Shown: positions 54,058-63,989 of the stretch, piece by piece
How the letters are laid out: the number at the start of each line of letters is the position of its first letter
Numbering within the stretch: the first letter of the stretch is position 1
Source of the DNA: Pseudomonas sp.
GTDB taxonomy: Bacteria; Pseudomonadota; Gammaproteobacteria; Pseudomonadales; Pseudomonadaceae
NCBI GenBank assembly: GCA_022448005.1
Contig: JAKUTK010000025.1
Span: forward strand, 1 to 64,000
Direction of reading: 5' to 3'
Length of the DNA: 64,000 nucleotides
The notes under the pieces: model-generated
Databases searched by the model: none
The model's input: only the letters and a program-made list of their open reading frames with translations
What the model was told of the DNA's origin: nothing
Made by a program: the position numbers and the translations under genes

Positions 54058-54540
54058 ATGTCCCTGACCATCCGCCCCGCCAGTCGCGATGACGCCGCGC
54101 TGATCCTGCGCTTCGTCACCGAGCTGGCAATCTATGAACGCGCCGAGCATGAAGTGAAAACCGATGTCGCTGGCATCGAGTCCAGCCTGTTCGCCGAAGA
54201 TGCCAGCGCCAGCGCGCTGATCTGCGAGCGCGACGGCCAGCCGATCGGCTATGCGGTGTATTTCTTCAATTATTCGACCTGGCTCGGCCGCAACGGCCTC
54301 TATCTTGAAGACCTGTACGTCACTCCCGAGGCCCGAGGCACCGGCGCAGGCAAGGCGCTGCTCAAACACATGGCGCGCCTGGCGGTGTCACGAGGTTGCG
54401 GGCGCTTCGAATGGTCTGTGCTGGACTGGAACGAACCGGCCATCCAGTTTTACGAATCACTGGGTGCGCGCCCCCAGGATGAATGGACCACCTATCGCCT
54501 GACCGGTGAAGCGCTACAGGCGTTGGCGGAGCAGGCCTGA
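54058..54540 (+). CDS. GNAT family N-acetyltransferase
   Basis: The 160-residue protein shows the GNAT acetyl-CoA loop as TPEARGTGAGKALL with an upstream LEDLYV strand. A C-terminal WSVLDWNEPAIQFYESLGA segment is typical of diamine/RimI-like members. The substrate is not predictable. The ATG at 54058 has AGGAAGGAG just upstream; the REP pair lies 14 bases before it. Confidence 0.85.
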   Translation: MSLTIRPASRDDAALILRFVTELAIYERAEHEVKTDVAGIESSLFAEDASASALICERDGQPIGYAVYFFNYSTWLGRNGLYLEDLYVTPEARGTGAGKALLKHMARLAVSRGCGRFEWSVLDWNEPAIQFYESLGARPQDEWTTYRLTGEALQALAEQA

Positions 54541-54611
54541 GATTGACACGAGCGGGAACTCGACCGGGCGGATGGCGCCAAACGCGTTGACGCCCGAGAT
54601 TGCTCCCCCTA

Positions 54612-55139
54612 ATGCCCGACCTTAAAACGTTGCTGCTCAATCAGGACACCCAAGGTGCCGAAGTATTCGACTCACCTAAGGAGCGCCTGAACTTCTATCG
54701 CTCGGAAATCCACTTCGAGTCGACGCTGCTGGCCAGCCGCACCAGCGGCTACCTGTCTTCGCAGTCGTTTCTGATGATCGCCTTCGCCTCGTCCATGGCC
54801 AACACTAATCCCGACTGGGGAAGCCTGTTCCGTCTGGTGGTGCCGAGCGTCCTGGCGCTGCTTGGGCTGCTCACTTCGCTGCATGCGATTCCCGGTATCC
54901 GCGCCAGTTTCGACGTCATAGAGCGCTGGCACCACAAGCAGGCCGACCTGCTGCAAACCGAAGGCAATGTCGGACTGCTACCCAACCATGACTCGGCCTT
55001 GTTTGGCGAAGGGAACAGTCCCCCGGGTGGCCAACGCTACAAGCGCACCCTGCTTTTTTCGCTAAGGACACCGATCATCTTCGGCAGCGTCTGGGCATTG
55101 CTGGGCGCGTTCTGCATCGTGCTCTACTTCTTCGGCTGA
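54612..55139 (+). CDS. Uncharacterised small membrane protein
   Basis: The 175-residue protein is not one I recognise. It has a charged N-terminal region with EVFDSPKERLNFYRSEIHFESTL (given from about residue 17), then hydrophobic helices at about 50-62, 70-92 and 148-173. The layout resembles small two- or three-helix membrane proteins associated with cation transport, but no motif supports a function. The stop codon ends at the base before the corA stop on the opposite strand. Start chosen at ATG 54612; no strong ribosome site is visible. Confidence 0.65.
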   Translation: MPDLKTLLLNQDTQGAEVFDSPKERLNFYRSEIHFESTLLASRTSGYLSSQSFLMIAFASSMANTNPDWGSLFRLVVPSVLALLGLLTSLHAIPGIRASFDVIERWHHKQADLLQTEGNVGLLPNHDSALFGEGNSPPGGQRYKRTLLFSLRTPIIFGSVWALLGAFCIVLYFFG

Positions 55140-56105
55140 TCAAAGCCAGTCACGAAACTTGAACCAGGCATAGGGAATGATCGCCGACACGATCATCATC
55201 GCGAGCGCCATCGGATAGCCGAACGGCCAGTCAAGCTCAGGCATGTGATCGAAGTTCATGCCGTACACCGTGCCCACCAGTGTTGGCGGCAGGAACAAGA
55301 CAGCCGCGATGGAGAACACCTTGATGATGGCGTTCTGCTCAATATTGATCAGCCCCAGCGTGGCGTCGAGCAGGAATGCGATATCCCCCAACAGCCGTGC
55401 CTGATGCTCCCCCAGCGAACGCACGTCGCGCTCCAGCGCCTTCAGCAGCCCCTTGGCCACGCCCTGTCTGGGCTCATTGGCGTGCAGGCGATAGAACGCC
55501 AACAGGCGGGTTGAGCTGAACAGGCTTTCGCCCAACTGCGACAGAAGCGAGCGATTTTGCCCGAGCTGCTGGATGATCTGCTGCAGGTCCGTTCGCTGTT
55601 CCTTACGTTCATCGAAAATGCACTTCGACAAGGTCTGCAGCTCGACCTGAACGCTTTCCAGGACGTCGGCAATGCGATCGACCACAGCGTCCGCCAGGGC
55701 GAGAAAGATCTGATGACTGGAGGAATAGGTCGACGGCTGCCGGGAACTCTTTGCCTCGAACTGCCGAAACGCACTGAGCTCGGTATAGCGAACCGTTACT
55801 AGGCAGCGCTTGGTCAGGACAAAGGTCACCTGAGCATTTTCCGGGCGCCGGTCAGCAATTCCCATCACCACCGTCGTGGTCATGAAGATGGCGCCGTCTT
55901 CATCGTAGAAGCGCGAAGAATCCTCGATCTCAGCGAGCTCTTCCCGGGTCGGAATATCCAGGCCCAGGGACGTTTCGATAAAACGCTCTTCCTGCGAATC
56001 AGGCGACAGCAGATCGGCCCACAGCATATTGTCAGGGAGCGTCTGCAGATTTTCGGCAACGCGCCGCACCAGCGCGCCGTTTTCAAGACAGTGAAAGATG
56101 ATCAT
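55140..56105 (-). CDS. corA: CorA family magnesium/cobalt transporter
   Basis: CorA is a pentameric Mg2+ channel of the inner membrane. The 321 residues have a large N-terminal cytoplasmic domain with coiled helices (about 150-245) and two C-terminal helices. The selectivity motif YGMNF lies at the end of the first helix, followed by the loop DHMPELDWPFGYP. The C terminus is basic (WFKFRDWL). Genomes often have several CorA paralogues. Mg2+ specificity is inferred from family. Confidence 0.92.
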   Translation of the reverse strand: MIIFHCLENGALVRRVAENLQTLPDNMLWADLLSPDSQEERFIETSLGLDIPTREELAEIEDSSRFYDEDGAIFMTTTVVMGIADRRPENAQVTFVLTKRCLVTVRYTELSAFRQFEAKSSRQPSTYSSSHQIFLALADAVVDRIADVLESVQVELQTLSKCIFDERKEQRTDLQQIIQQLGQNRSLLSQLGESLFSSTRLLAFYRLHANEPRQGVAKGLLKALERDVRSLGEHQARLLGDIAFLLDATLGLINIEQNAIIKVFSIAAVLFLPPTLVGTVYGMNFDHMPELDWPFGYPMALAMMIVSAIIPYAWFKFRDWL

Positions 56106-56249
56106 TGCTGTAGTCGTGTTCTCGATAAGTCATAGTAAGAGTAGAAACCGACCCAAGCGAAGCGTTCAGCCGGCCATTTCCGCCTGAAGCCAGCTTGCCG
56201 GTAGTCACCTCAACACGCTATCGAGAACTTCCCTGACGAGAGTTGCGAC

Positions 56250-56519
56250 ATGAACGATGCCACGTCCGATGATGATGAAACCTTTGCCGAGGAAACCCTG
56301 ATCCAGGCAATCGAAAATCAGCTTGAGGCCGGCGAACCTGCCGCCACCCAGGCTACGCTGAACAAACTGACCCTTGTCGGCTACGAGCGCGACGAGATCC
56401 TCAAGCTGATGGCGCTCGTGCTCGCCAGGGAGATCCGGCAGATGCTCGAGCAAGACCGCCCGTTCGACATCGAAGGGTACGAAACGCAGCTGCGCAACCT
56501 ACCCGACCTAGCCGAATAG
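56250..56519 (+). CDS. Small acidic conserved protein, unknown function
   Basis: The 89-residue acidic, helical protein contains NQLEAGEPAATQATLNKLT and a segment DEILKLMALVLAREIRQML. I do not recognise a family with a known role. It is a plausible gene because coding continues with typical codon use, it lies in a clear gap upstream of cyaA, and small conserved proteins are annotated here in pseudomonads. The ATG follows GAGAGTTGC, a weak ribosome site. Confidence 0.7.
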   Translation: MNDATSDDDETFAEETLIQAIENQLEAGEPAATQATLNKLTLVGYERDEILKLMALVLAREIRQMLEQDRPFDIEGYETQLRNLPDLAE

Positions 56520-56596
56520 TCTTAGACAGAGGCAGGCGCGCGCGCAGCATCTACACTTCGCAAACAGGGCCAAAGCCCATCATCCGAGGAGCAGAC

Positions 56597-56842
56597 ATGT
56601 CTTACACCCCAGAAGTAGTAGCCGAGCTGGAAATTCTTTGCCTGTTCAACCTCGACAACTCGCTCGAGGGCCTCAAAGTTCATCACGACGCCGGCAACAC
56701 AGCCATCGCCGCGGCCGAGCGCCTGCACAGCAAAGGCCTGACAACCCTGCCCGACGGCGGCTACCTAACGAGCCTTGGGCGTGATGCCGCAGAGCACGCC
56801 CAAGTGTTGCTGACGATTCTCTCCGCGACCGTTCCGGCTTAA
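56597..56842 (+). CDS. TIGR02647 family small protein
   Basis: The 81-residue protein starts SYTPEVVAELEILCLFNLDNSL and matches my recollection of the TIGR02647 family, about 80 residues, found in Pseudomonas and Vibrio. The second half, AERLHSKGLTTLPDGGYLTSLG, resembles a winged-helix turn, so DNA binding is conceivable but unshown. GAGGAG lies 9 nt before the ATG. It is transcribed towards cyaA, 174 bases ahead. Confidence 0.8.
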   Translation: MSYTPEVVAELEILCLFNLDNSLEGLKVHHDAGNTAIAAAERLHSKGLTTLPDGGYLTSLGRDAAEHAQVLLTILSATVPA

Positions 56843-57016
56843 GCAAAAGACATCTAAATACTAGCTGAGCGCGCCGTTTACCGGTCTGAACACCGCATGG
56901 GCGCGCTCGGCTATACCAGCCGCTTACACCTGCAGCTTTCACTGCCCCGTGCTAGTTTTCGCCTTTCGCTTCGATCAACATGTCGGACAACATCGTTTGC
57001 CTGAACGAATAACCTC

Positions 57017-59848
57017 ATGACGCGCACCCAGGAAATTCGTCCAATCCTAGAAGAGGGCATCGATCGCAAGGTGCTTACCGCGCTTCGTGCTCGCTTTCTT
57101 TCGTTGAACACCGCGCGCCTGGAACGCACCCGCCTGGCCATGTCGTCCCGCCAACAGGCTGTGCTCACGCTGTTGCCGCTGCTATTCCATGTAAACCATC
57201 CGATGCTGCCGGGTTACGTTTCAAGTCTCACACCAGCCGGACTGGCGGGCTTCGAGCCTGACGCCGAAACATTGGCCGAAGCCCAACGCTTGAGCCGCTC
57301 GTTCAGCTACAAGCCTCTGCGCGGTAAGCAGCCGCAACCCATTCTCGGCCTGTTTCTGATGGGCAGTCTTGGCACTGTCGCTCAGGACGACCAAAGCGAT
57401 CTGGATGTCTGGGTTTGCCATGCCCCCCATCTCTCCGGGCAGCAACTCAGCGAACTGCAACTTAAGTGCGAACTCCTGCAGGGCTGGGCGGCAACGCAAG
57501 GCAGCGAGGCACATTTCTTTCTGGTCGACCCGCTGCGCTTCGCTCAGGGCGAGCGCGAAGCCAAGCTGACCTCCGATGATTGCGGAACCACTCAGCATTA
57601 TCTGCTGCTCGACGAGTTCTACCGGACCGCGATCTGGCTGGGTGGGCGCACCCCCATCTGGTGGCTCGTGCCTGATTACGAAGAGCATCGCTACCATGAC
57701 TACGTGCGCACCCTGCTAGACAAGCGTTTCGTGCGCAGCGACGAAGTATTGGATCTTGGCAGTCTCGCCAGCATCCCGCCTGGCGAGTACCTCGGCGCGG
57801 GCCTCTGGCAGCTGTACAAGGCCATCGAGTCGCCCTACAAATCGCTGTTCAAGCTGCTGCTGGTTGAGGTCTACGCCAGCGAACACCCGCAGGTGCGCTG
57901 TCTGAGCCTCGATTTCAAACAGGCGGTGTATGCCAACCGACTCGACCTGGACGACCTCGACCCCTACATCGTCGCCTACCGCAGAATCGAGCATTACCTC
58001 GCCAGCCGAGGCGATCAGGAACGCCTGGCGTTGCTGCGTCGATGTCTTTACCTGAAGGTCAACAAGCCCCTCAGTCAGCCGCCCAGCGGCCGCAGCAAAA
58101 GCTGGAAAAGGCGCTTGATCGAGCGACTGGCGGCGGAGTGGCAATGGGATCATCGCCGATTTGCTCAACTCGACGCGCGAAGCCAGTGGAAAGTGCGGCG
58201 GGTTGTCGAGGAACGTCGAGCGTTGGTCAACGAACTGACCTACGGCTACCGATTCCTCAGTGAGTTTGCGCGACGCCTGCAGATCACCAGCAGTATCAAC
58301 GGGCGGGATTTCGGCGTACTTGGCAGGCGCCTGCATGCTGCGATCGAACGCAAGGCGGGCAAGGTCGAGGCCATTAACCTGGGCATCGCGCCCGACCTTG
58401 CCGAGCATAGCCTGACCCTCATGCAGGGCTATGACGCTGCAGATGACGTGTACTGGGCACTCTACGAGGGCAACCTGAATGGCCAACAGCTCAGTAACTT
58501 TTCCCCGCTGAAGCGCTCCCGCGAGCTGGTTCCGCTGCTGGCCTGGTGCCATAGAAACGGCATTATCGATACGGCCACGCATGTCGCCTTGCACCCCGGT
58601 GACAGCGGCCTGACTGAATCCGAGCTGTTCGCGCTGCTAACCGATATCCGCCAGGCATTCCCGATGCCGACCGCGGGGGTCGCTGACGAAGCGCTGCTGA
58701 TCGCGGCCAGTCCGGTGAAGGTCCTGCTGCTAATAAACGTCGGGCTTGATCCATTGAATCCTCAGCAACCCCTGTCGTTCGACGAGTTAACCGAATCGCT
58801 GCGACATGCCGTTACGCGGGACAACCTGGTACTCAGCATCGATCAACTGACGCTGAACAGCTGGAGCGAACTGATCGCGACGCGCTATGAAGGCACATCC
58901 CCGTTGCCGGACTGCCTGCGTGACTTCTTGCAGGAACTACCCGTTCGTGGCGAGCGGCCGGACCTGCAGATACGCTGCTTCAGTCGAAACGCCGGCATAG
59001 CTCTCGCGCGGCGTATCAACACTGTCTTCACCGACGCCCAGACACTGTTGGACGAGCCGGGAGAAAGCCGTTATCTGCTGCAGGTCCGCCAGCACTACCA
59101 TCTGCTCGATCTGGTGAGCGGGAATATCCGGCATACCACGTTGAGTGACATGCCTGCCCTGCTGGAACATCTTGGCGAGGCTCACCACAGCGTCCGACCC
59201 ATTCGCGTGGAACGACACGCACTCGAAGGAACCGACCTGCCCCTGATCCTTGGTCAGGCCAGAGCGCACTGCATTCAGGTCTTCTACCGTGTTCAGGGGA
59301 GCCAGGCGGAGATCACCGTGCTCGATGAATTCAACGCGCTCTGGCGGCAGCAGCAACCCTATCGAGACGAGCAGAGGCTGCTAACGCCCTTGCTGCGCTT
59401 TCTGCAATCGGTGAGTTACCGCCGCAACACCCAGCTGCCGTTCGAGGAAAGCCGGCTGGCAGCGATGGACATCCTGTTCTACCGCCTCATGGTACCGACA
59501 GGCCGCCTGGCATTGGAGATCGAGCGCAGACCTTCACCACGAGAAAATGTCGGCGATCCTTTCTATGACGTGCAGGCCATTGTTGAACACAGCGAGCGAG
59601 GCCGCTCACGGGTGACCCTGTACTGTAACCATCAGGAGTTTTCGAGCCTGGAATATGGCGCCGAGCTGTTCGCCGCCGTTGCGCATTTCATTCTTGCGCA
59701 GCGACGCGGCGCCGCGCGCTACCCCTGTTACATCACCGATCTCGACATGTCTGGCCTGCACGGTAACGGCCGGGCCCAGACGGTTCAGCACCTGCGCTAC
59801 AAAGCGCATCTGGAAGCAGCACTCAACCAGGCGCTGGAGTCACCCTGA
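57017..59848 (+). CDS. cyaA: Class I adenylate cyclase CyaA
   Basis: CyaA makes cAMP, which works through Vfr/CRP. The 943 residues match class I enzymes of enterobacteria and pseudomonads. The catalytic nucleotidyltransferase-like N-terminal half contains FLMGSLGTVAQDDQSDLDVWVCH (starting near 113), with GS and paired Asp residues as metal ligands. A conserved regulatory C-terminal half follows (about 480-940). It runs convergent with rnk, 33 bases apart. Confidence 0.96.
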   Translation: MTRTQEIRPILEEGIDRKVLTALRARFLSLNTARLERTRLAMSSRQQAVLTLLPLLFHVNHPMLPGYVSSLTPAGLAGFEPDAETLAEAQRLSRSFSYKPLRGKQPQPILGLFLMGSLGTVAQDDQSDLDVWVCHAPHLSGQQLSELQLKCELLQGWAATQGSEAHFFLVDPLRFAQGEREAKLTSDDCGTTQHYLLLDEFYRTAIWLGGRTPIWWLVPDYEEHRYHDYVRTLLDKRFVRSDEVLDLGSLASIPPGEYLGAGLWQLYKAIESPYKSLFKLLLVEVYASEHPQVRCLSLDFKQAVYANRLDLDDLDPYIVAYRRIEHYLASRGDQERLALLRRCLYLKVNKPLSQPPSGRSKSWKRRLIERLAAEWQWDHRRFAQLDARSQWKVRRVVEERRALVNELTYGYRFLSEFARRLQITSSINGRDFGVLGRRLHAAIERKAGKVEAINLGIAPDLAEHSLTLMQGYDAADDVYWALYEGNLNGQQLSNFSPLKRSRELVPLLAWCHRNGIIDTATHVALHPGDSGLTESELFALLTDIRQAFPMPTAGVADEALLIAASPVKVLLLINVGLDPLNPQQPLSFDELTESLRHAVTRDNLVLSIDQLTLNSWSELIATRYEGTSPLPDCLRDFLQELPVRGERPDLQIRCFSRNAGIALARRINTVFTDAQTLLDEPGESRYLLQVRQHYHLLDLVSGNIRHTTLSDMPALLEHLGEAHHSVRPIRVERHALEGTDLPLILGQARAHCIQVFYRVQGSQAEITVLDEFNALWRQQQPYRDEQRLLTPLLRFLQSVSYRRNTQLPFEESRLAAMDILFYRLMVPTGRLALEIERRPSPRENVGDPFYDVQAIVEHSERGRSRVTLYCNHQEFSSLEYGAELFAAVAHFILAQRRGAARYPCYITDLDMSGLHGNGRAQTVQHLRYKAHLEAALNQALESP

Positions 59849-59881
59849 ACCGTTGTGCGAACGCGCTTGGTCACAAACTTC

Positions 59882-60289
59882 TCAGAGATTGACGTCGCCC
59901 GCCGCTTCCGGCTGATATTCGACAGCCAGCAGGGTCAGCTTGAGTACCTTGCCGCTGGGCGTCGGCCAATCGATGTGCTGCCCCACCGTCATGCCCAACA
60001 GTGCTGTGCCTACCGGCGCCAGGACCGAAACGGTTCCTTCCTTGCCGGCATCCTGCGGAAACACCAGCGTCAGGTGATAATCCTTGCCGACACCCTCATC
60101 GCGGCAATGAACGCGGGAGTTCATCGACACCACGCCGGCGGGCAACTCGCTGCGCTCGACCACCTGGGCGCGGGACAACTCCTCTTCGAGCGCCTCGGCG
60201 GCCGGACCGTAGTCAGCCAGACCGTCGAGCAAGCGCTCGAGTCGCTGGAGATCGGGTTGAGTGATGATGATGGGCGGTGCGCTGGTCAT
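59882..60289 (-). CDS. rnk: Regulator of nucleoside diphosphate kinase Rnk
   Basis: Rnk is a GreA/B-like protein that binds RNA polymerase and, in P. aeruginosa and E. coli, affects Ndk levels and alginate. The 135 residues have a short N-terminal coiled coil (about 14-46) and a C-terminal FKBP-like domain (about 55-130, VSVLAPVGTALLGMTVGQ). The ATG at 60289 (MTSAPPIIITQPD) starts the conserved N terminus; upstream frame sequence is within the cyaY terminator. Confidence 0.92.
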   Translation of the reverse strand: MTSAPPIIITQPDLQRLERLLDGLADYGPAAEALEEELSRAQVVERSELPAGVVSMNSRVHCRDEGVGKDYHLTLVFPQDAGKEGTVSVLAPVGTALLGMTVGQHIDWPTPSGKVLKLTLLAVEYQPEAAGDVNL

Positions 60290-60334
60290 GGGGGCGGGTA
60301 TGCTCCTGGAAAAAGTAAACAGACAAAAAAACAA

Positions 60335-60356
60335 AACCCCGCTCAAAGGCGGGGTT
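60335..60356 (-). terminator. Terminator of cyaY
   Basis: AACCCCGC and GCGGGGTT (with a short loop) form a stem. On the minus strand it is followed by TTGTTTTTTTG. It lies between the cyaY stop and the rnk start. Confidence 0.8.
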
Positions 60357-60440
60357 ATTTAACCTGTAACCGACCCTATCACAGCTCATTAAATAAGCAA
60401 GGGCACCTGATTCGTGGCTTGGATCAGCTGTGCGCCACCC

Positions 60441-60773
60441 TCACAGGTCTTCGAACTCAAGCGCCTCGCCACCCTGCTGCTCGGTAACTCGGGACAAGAG
60501 TTCGCCGAGACGCTCATCGTTGGCATCACAGATCCACAGCGAGCTGGACTCGTCGTAATCGAAATGGAATCCACCGGAACGCGCGGCCACCCACAGCTGG
60601 CGCAGCGGGGGCTGACGACTGAAGATCAACTGGGTGCCGTTCTCGAAACGCACGGTCAGCACGCCACCGGAATTCTCCAGATCGACGTCCATACCGCTGT
60701 GGTCGAACACGTCCTCGATTTCTTCCTGCGCAGCATCGACAAGATCGTGAAAGCGGGCTTCGCTCAGGCTCAT
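60441..60773 (-). CDS. cyaY: Iron-sulfur assembly protein CyaY (frataxin)
   Basis: CyaY binds iron and tunes Fe-S cluster assembly on IscU/IscS. The 110-residue protein has the frataxin fold: an acidic first helix (about 1-25, EARFHDLVDAAQEEIEDVF), the strand region LTVRFENGTQLIFSRQ and the conserved QLWVAARSGGFHFDY. The ATG at 60773 matches the family; the frame continues 74 codons upstream into the divergent promoter region without similarity. Confidence 0.94.
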   Translation of the reverse strand: MSLSEARFHDLVDAAQEEIEDVFDHSGMDVDLENSGGVLTVRFENGTQLIFSRQPPLRQLWVAARSGGFHFDYDESSSLWICDANDERLGELLSRVTEQQGGEALEFEDL

Positions 60774-60911
60774 GAATCCATTTCCTCGGTACGGGTTGCA
60801 CGGCGGCATCGGGGCCACCGACGATGCGGGCGAGCTTAGCAGGCCACCGCCGCGTCTAGCGAGCGGCTGTCCGGGCGGGCGTCCGATGTGGGACCGGCGA
60901 GCGCGGCCACA

Positions 60912-60940
60912 TAGGCAATCCGACAGGTGCTGGGTATACT
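60912..60940 (+). promoter_or_regulatory. Candidate promoter of lptM-lysA-dapF
   Basis: TATACT (60935-60940) is a good -10 at 33 bases before the lptM start. TAGGCA (60912-60917) at a 17 bp spacing is a moderate -35. The region also serves cyaY on the opposite strand. Confidence 0.4.
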
Positions 60941-60973
60941 CCGGCCCATCGATTTTTCTAGGATTACACCCCA

Positions 60974-61114
60974 ATGAAGCGTCTGCTGCTTCCACTCATC
61001 GCACTGGCGGTTCTCGCTTCCGCGCTTACCGGCTGCGGCCAGAAAGGCCCGCTCTACCTACCGGACGACGAGGCTACTGCCAAAGAACGTTCCAAAGACC
61101 GATTCGAACTGTAA
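60974..61114 (+). CDS. lptM: Small lipoprotein LptM (LppL/YifL)
   Basis: The 46-residue precursor has a signal peptide with lipobox LTGC (Cys21 after SALTG) and then [12 protein letters not shown], the LptM family core. LptM helps the LptD/LptE lipopolysaccharide translocon mature in enterobacteria. In P. aeruginosa the gene is called lppL and precedes lysA, as here. The lysA ribosome site AAGGAGG overlaps the lptM stop codon. Confidence 0.93.
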   Translation: MKRLLLPLIALAVLASALTGCGQKGPLYLPDDEATAKERSKDRFEL

Positions 61115-61125
61115 GGAGGCATTCC

Positions 61126-62373
61126 ATGGAGGCCTTCTCGTACCGCGACGGTCAACTCTTCGCGGAGGGCGTGGCGCTGCCCGCTCTCGCGCAACGCTTC
61201 GGCACCCCGACCTATGTCTATTCCCGAGCGCACATCGAAGCGCAATACCGCGCCTATGCCGATGCGCTGGACGGCATGCCGCATCTGGTCTGTTTTGCCG
61301 TCAAGGCGAACTCGAACCTTGGCGTGCTGAACGTCCTGGCCCGCCTGGGTGCAGGCTTCGACATCGTCTCGATCGGTGAGCTGGAGCGCGTCCTGGCCGC
61401 CGGTGGCCAGCCGGATCGCATCGTCTTTTCAGGCGTCGGCAAGACCCGTGACGACATGCGTCGCGCGCTGCAAGTCGGTGTGCATTGCTTCAATGTCGAA
61501 TCCACCGACGAGCTCGAGCGCCTGCAGCAGTTGGCGGCCGAGCTGGGCGTCGTGGCGCCGGTGTCGCTGCGGGTCAATCCGGACGTTGATGCCGGAACCC
61601 ATCCCTACATTTCCACCGGCCTCAAGGAAAACAAGTTCGGCATCGCCATCGCCGACGCCGAGGAGGTTTATGCCCGAGCTCACGAGCTGAGCAACCTGGA
61701 AGTTGTGGGCGTCGATTGCCACATCGGCTCGCAACTCACCACGCTGCCACCGTTCCTCGATGCGCTCGACCGGCTACTGGCCCTGATCGACCGCCTCGCC
61801 GTGCGTGGCATCCGCATCAAACATCTGGATCTGGGCGGCGGCCTCGGCGTGCGCTATCGCGAGGAGCAGCCACCGCTGGCCGGCGACTACATCCAGGCCG
61901 TGCGCAAGCGTATCGACGGTCGCGCCCTGGCGCTGGTATTCGAGCCCGGCCGATCGATCGTGGCCAATGCTGGGCTGTTGCTGACCCAGGTGGAATACCT
62001 CAAGCACACCGAGCACAAGGACTTCGCCATCGTCGACGCGGCGATGAATGACCTCATCCGTCCTGCCCTTTATCAGGCCTGGATGGATGTCGTACCGGTG
62101 CAGCCACGTGAAGGCGAGGCGCGCCACTACGACATCGTCGGCCCGATCTGCGAGACCGGTGACTTCCTTGCCAAGGAGCGTCCGCTGGTACTCGCCGAGG
62201 GCGATCTGCTAGCCGTTCGTTCCGCGGGCGCCTATGGTTTCGTCATGAGTTCGAACTACAACACCCGCGGCCGTGCTGCCGAGGTGCTGGTGGATGGCGA
62301 CGAAGCCTACGAAGTGCGCCGCCGCGAAAGCGTGCAGGAGCTATACGCTGGCGAAAGCCTGCTGCCTGCCTGA
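61126..62373 (+). CDS. lysA: Diaminopimelate decarboxylase LysA
   Basis: LysA decarboxylates meso-diaminopimelate to lysine. The 415-residue fold-type III PLP enzyme has the cofactor lysine Lys60 in FAVKANSN, the glycine loop [10 protein letters not shown], the phosphate contact [11 protein letters not shown] and the active-site cysteine in GPICETGD. The ATG at 61126 follows AAGGAGG. dapF begins 10 bases after the stop, so the diaminopimelate epimerase and decarboxylase are co-transcribed. Confidence 0.97.
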   Translation: MEAFSYRDGQLFAEGVALPALAQRFGTPTYVYSRAHIEAQYRAYADALDGMPHLVCFAVKANSNLGVLNVLARLGAGFDIVSIGELERVLAAGGQPDRIVFSGVGKTRDDMRRALQVGVHCFNVESTDELERLQQLAAELGVVAPVSLRVNPDVDAGTHPYISTGLKENKFGIAIADAEEVYARAHELSNLEVVGVDCHIGSQLTTLPPFLDALDRLLALIDRLAVRGIRIKHLDLGGGLGVRYREEQPPLAGDYIQAVRKRIDGRALALVFEPGRSIVANAGLLLTQVEYLKHTEHKDFAIVDAAMNDLIRPALYQAWMDVVPVQPREGEARHYDIVGPICETGDFLAKERPLVLAEGDLLAVRSAGAYGFVMSSNYNTRGRAAEVLVDGDEAYEVRRRESVQELYAGESLLPA

Positions 62374-62383
62374 GGCCACGACG

Positions 62384-63214
62384 ATGCTTTTGCGTTTTAC
62401 CAAGATGCACGGCCTGGGCAACGATTTCATGGTCATCGACCTGATCAGCCAGCACGCGCACATCCAGCCCAAGCACGCCAAGCAATGGGGTGATCGGCAT
62501 ACCGGCGTGGGTTTCGATCAGCTGCTGCTGGTCGAGCCACCGCACAACCCCGACGTGGATTTCCGTTATCGCATCTTCAACTCCGATGGTTCGGAGGTGG
62601 AGCAATGCGGTAACGGTGCGCGCTGCTTTGCCCGTTTCGTACTGGACAAGCGTCTGACCATGAAGCGGCAGATCCGCGTCGAGACCAAAGGCGGCATTAT
62701 CGAGCTGAACATCCGCCCGGACGGGCAGATCAGTGTCGACATGGGCCCGCCTCGCCTGACCCCGGCGGAGATCCCTTTCCTGGCCGATCAACAAGCCTTG
62801 AGTTATCCGCTAGACGTCGATGGCCAGCAGCTGGACATCGCCGCCGTATCCATGGGCAACCCCCATGCCGTGCTGCGTGTGGAGGACGTCGACAACGCTC
62901 CGGTGCACGGCCTCGGGCCGAAGATCGAACACCATTCGTGCTTTCCCCAGCGAGTCAACGCCGGCTTCATCCAAGTGATCGACCGTCAGCACGCCAAGCT
63001 GCGAGTCTGGGAACGCGGCGCAGGCGAAACCCAAGCCTGCGGTACCGGCGCCTGCGCGGCGGCAGTCGCTGCGATTCAGCAAGGCTGGATGGATTCCCCG
63101 GTGCAGCTCGATCTGCCGGGCGGCCGTCTGTCCATTGAATGGGCAGGCGCTGGACAGCCCGTTATGATGACCGGCCCCGCCGTTCGCGTATTCGAAGGAC
63201 AGGTTCGCCTATGA
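62384..63214 (+). CDS. dapF: Diaminopimelate epimerase DapF
   Basis: DapF interconverts LL- and meso-diaminopimelate with two active-site cysteines. They are seen here as Cys75 in EQCGNGARC and Cys219 in [10 protein letters not shown]. The 276 residues begin [14 protein letters not shown], the family signature. The meso product is used by LysA and in peptidoglycan. The stop overlaps the next start as ATGA. Confidence 0.97.
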   Translation: MLLRFTKMHGLGNDFMVIDLISQHAHIQPKHAKQWGDRHTGVGFDQLLLVEPPHNPDVDFRYRIFNSDGSEVEQCGNGARCFARFVLDKRLTMKRQIRVETKGGIIELNIRPDGQISVDMGPPRLTPAEIPFLADQQALSYPLDVDGQQLDIAAVSMGNPHAVLRVEDVDNAPVHGLGPKIEHHSCFPQRVNAGFIQVIDRQHAKLRVWERGAGETQACGTGACAAAVAAIQQGWMDSPVQLDLPGGRLSIEWAGAGQPVMMTGPAVRVFEGQVRL

Positions 63215-63906
63215 CCAAGCAAAACCAGGACAAGCCACAGCTGCCGGACGCAGAAGCCGTCGCGGCTTATCTGCGGGCTCATCCGGAGTTCTTTGTCGAT
63301 CACGACGAGCTGATTCCCGAACTGCGTATTCCCCATCAGCCCGGTACAGCCGTGTCGCTGGTCGAGCGGCAGGTCAAGCTGCTGCGTGAGCGCAACATCG
63401 AGGTGCGCCATCGCCTGTCGCACCTGATGGATGTAGCGCGCGATAACGACCGGCTGTTTGACAAAACGCGTCGACTGGTGCTGGATCTGCTGGATGCGAA
63501 CAGTCTGGAAGAGGTCATCGGCGCGGTGGACGAAAGCCTGCGTCACGAGTTCCAGGTGCCTTTCGTGAGCCTGATCCTGTTCAGCGAAACGCCGCTGCCG
63601 GTGGGGCGCAGCGTCACCAGCGCTGAAGCCCAGCAAGCGATCGGCGGGCTGCTCGGCAGCGGCAAGACTGTCTGCGGCGTGCTTCGTCCGCACGAACTGG
63701 CTTACCTCTTCGGCGAACAGGAAAGCCGCAGCATCGGCTCGGCGGCGGTGGTCGCACTGAACCAGCAGCAGGGCATTCTCGCGATTGGCAGCGAAGACCC
63801 GCAGCACTACAAGAGCTCACTGGGCACCTTGTTCCTCGGCTACATTGCCGAAGTACTGACCCGCGTGCTGCCGTCCTACTCCACACCGCTGCGCTCGGTG
63901 CGCTGA
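63211..63906 (+). CDS. DUF484 family protein
   Basis: The 231 residues form a DUF484 protein, which is distantly GAF-like ([41 protein letters not shown]). It has an N-terminal helical region containing [17 protein letters not shown] and [15 protein letters not shown]. It is always found between dapF and xerC in gammaproteobacteria, but its function is unknown. Its ATG overlaps the dapF stop by 4 bases. Confidence 0.9.
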   Translation: MTKQNQDKPQLPDAEAVAAYLRAHPEFFVDHDELIPELRIPHQPGTAVSLVERQVKLLRERNIEVRHRLSHLMDVARDNDRLFDKTRRLVLDLLDANSLEEVIGAVDESLRHEFQVPFVSLILFSETPLPVGRSVTSAEAQQAIGGLLGSGKTVCGVLRPHELAYLFGEQESRSIGSAAVVALNQQQGILAIGSEDPQHYKSSLGTLFLGYIAEVLTRVLPSYSTPLRSVR

Positions 63907-63989
63907 GCGACCAGCCTCCCGATACGACGGGCTACAGCCTGAGCGCCAGGCGCAGCCCGTAGCTAGCCGGCACTCCTAGGAAGCCGCTC

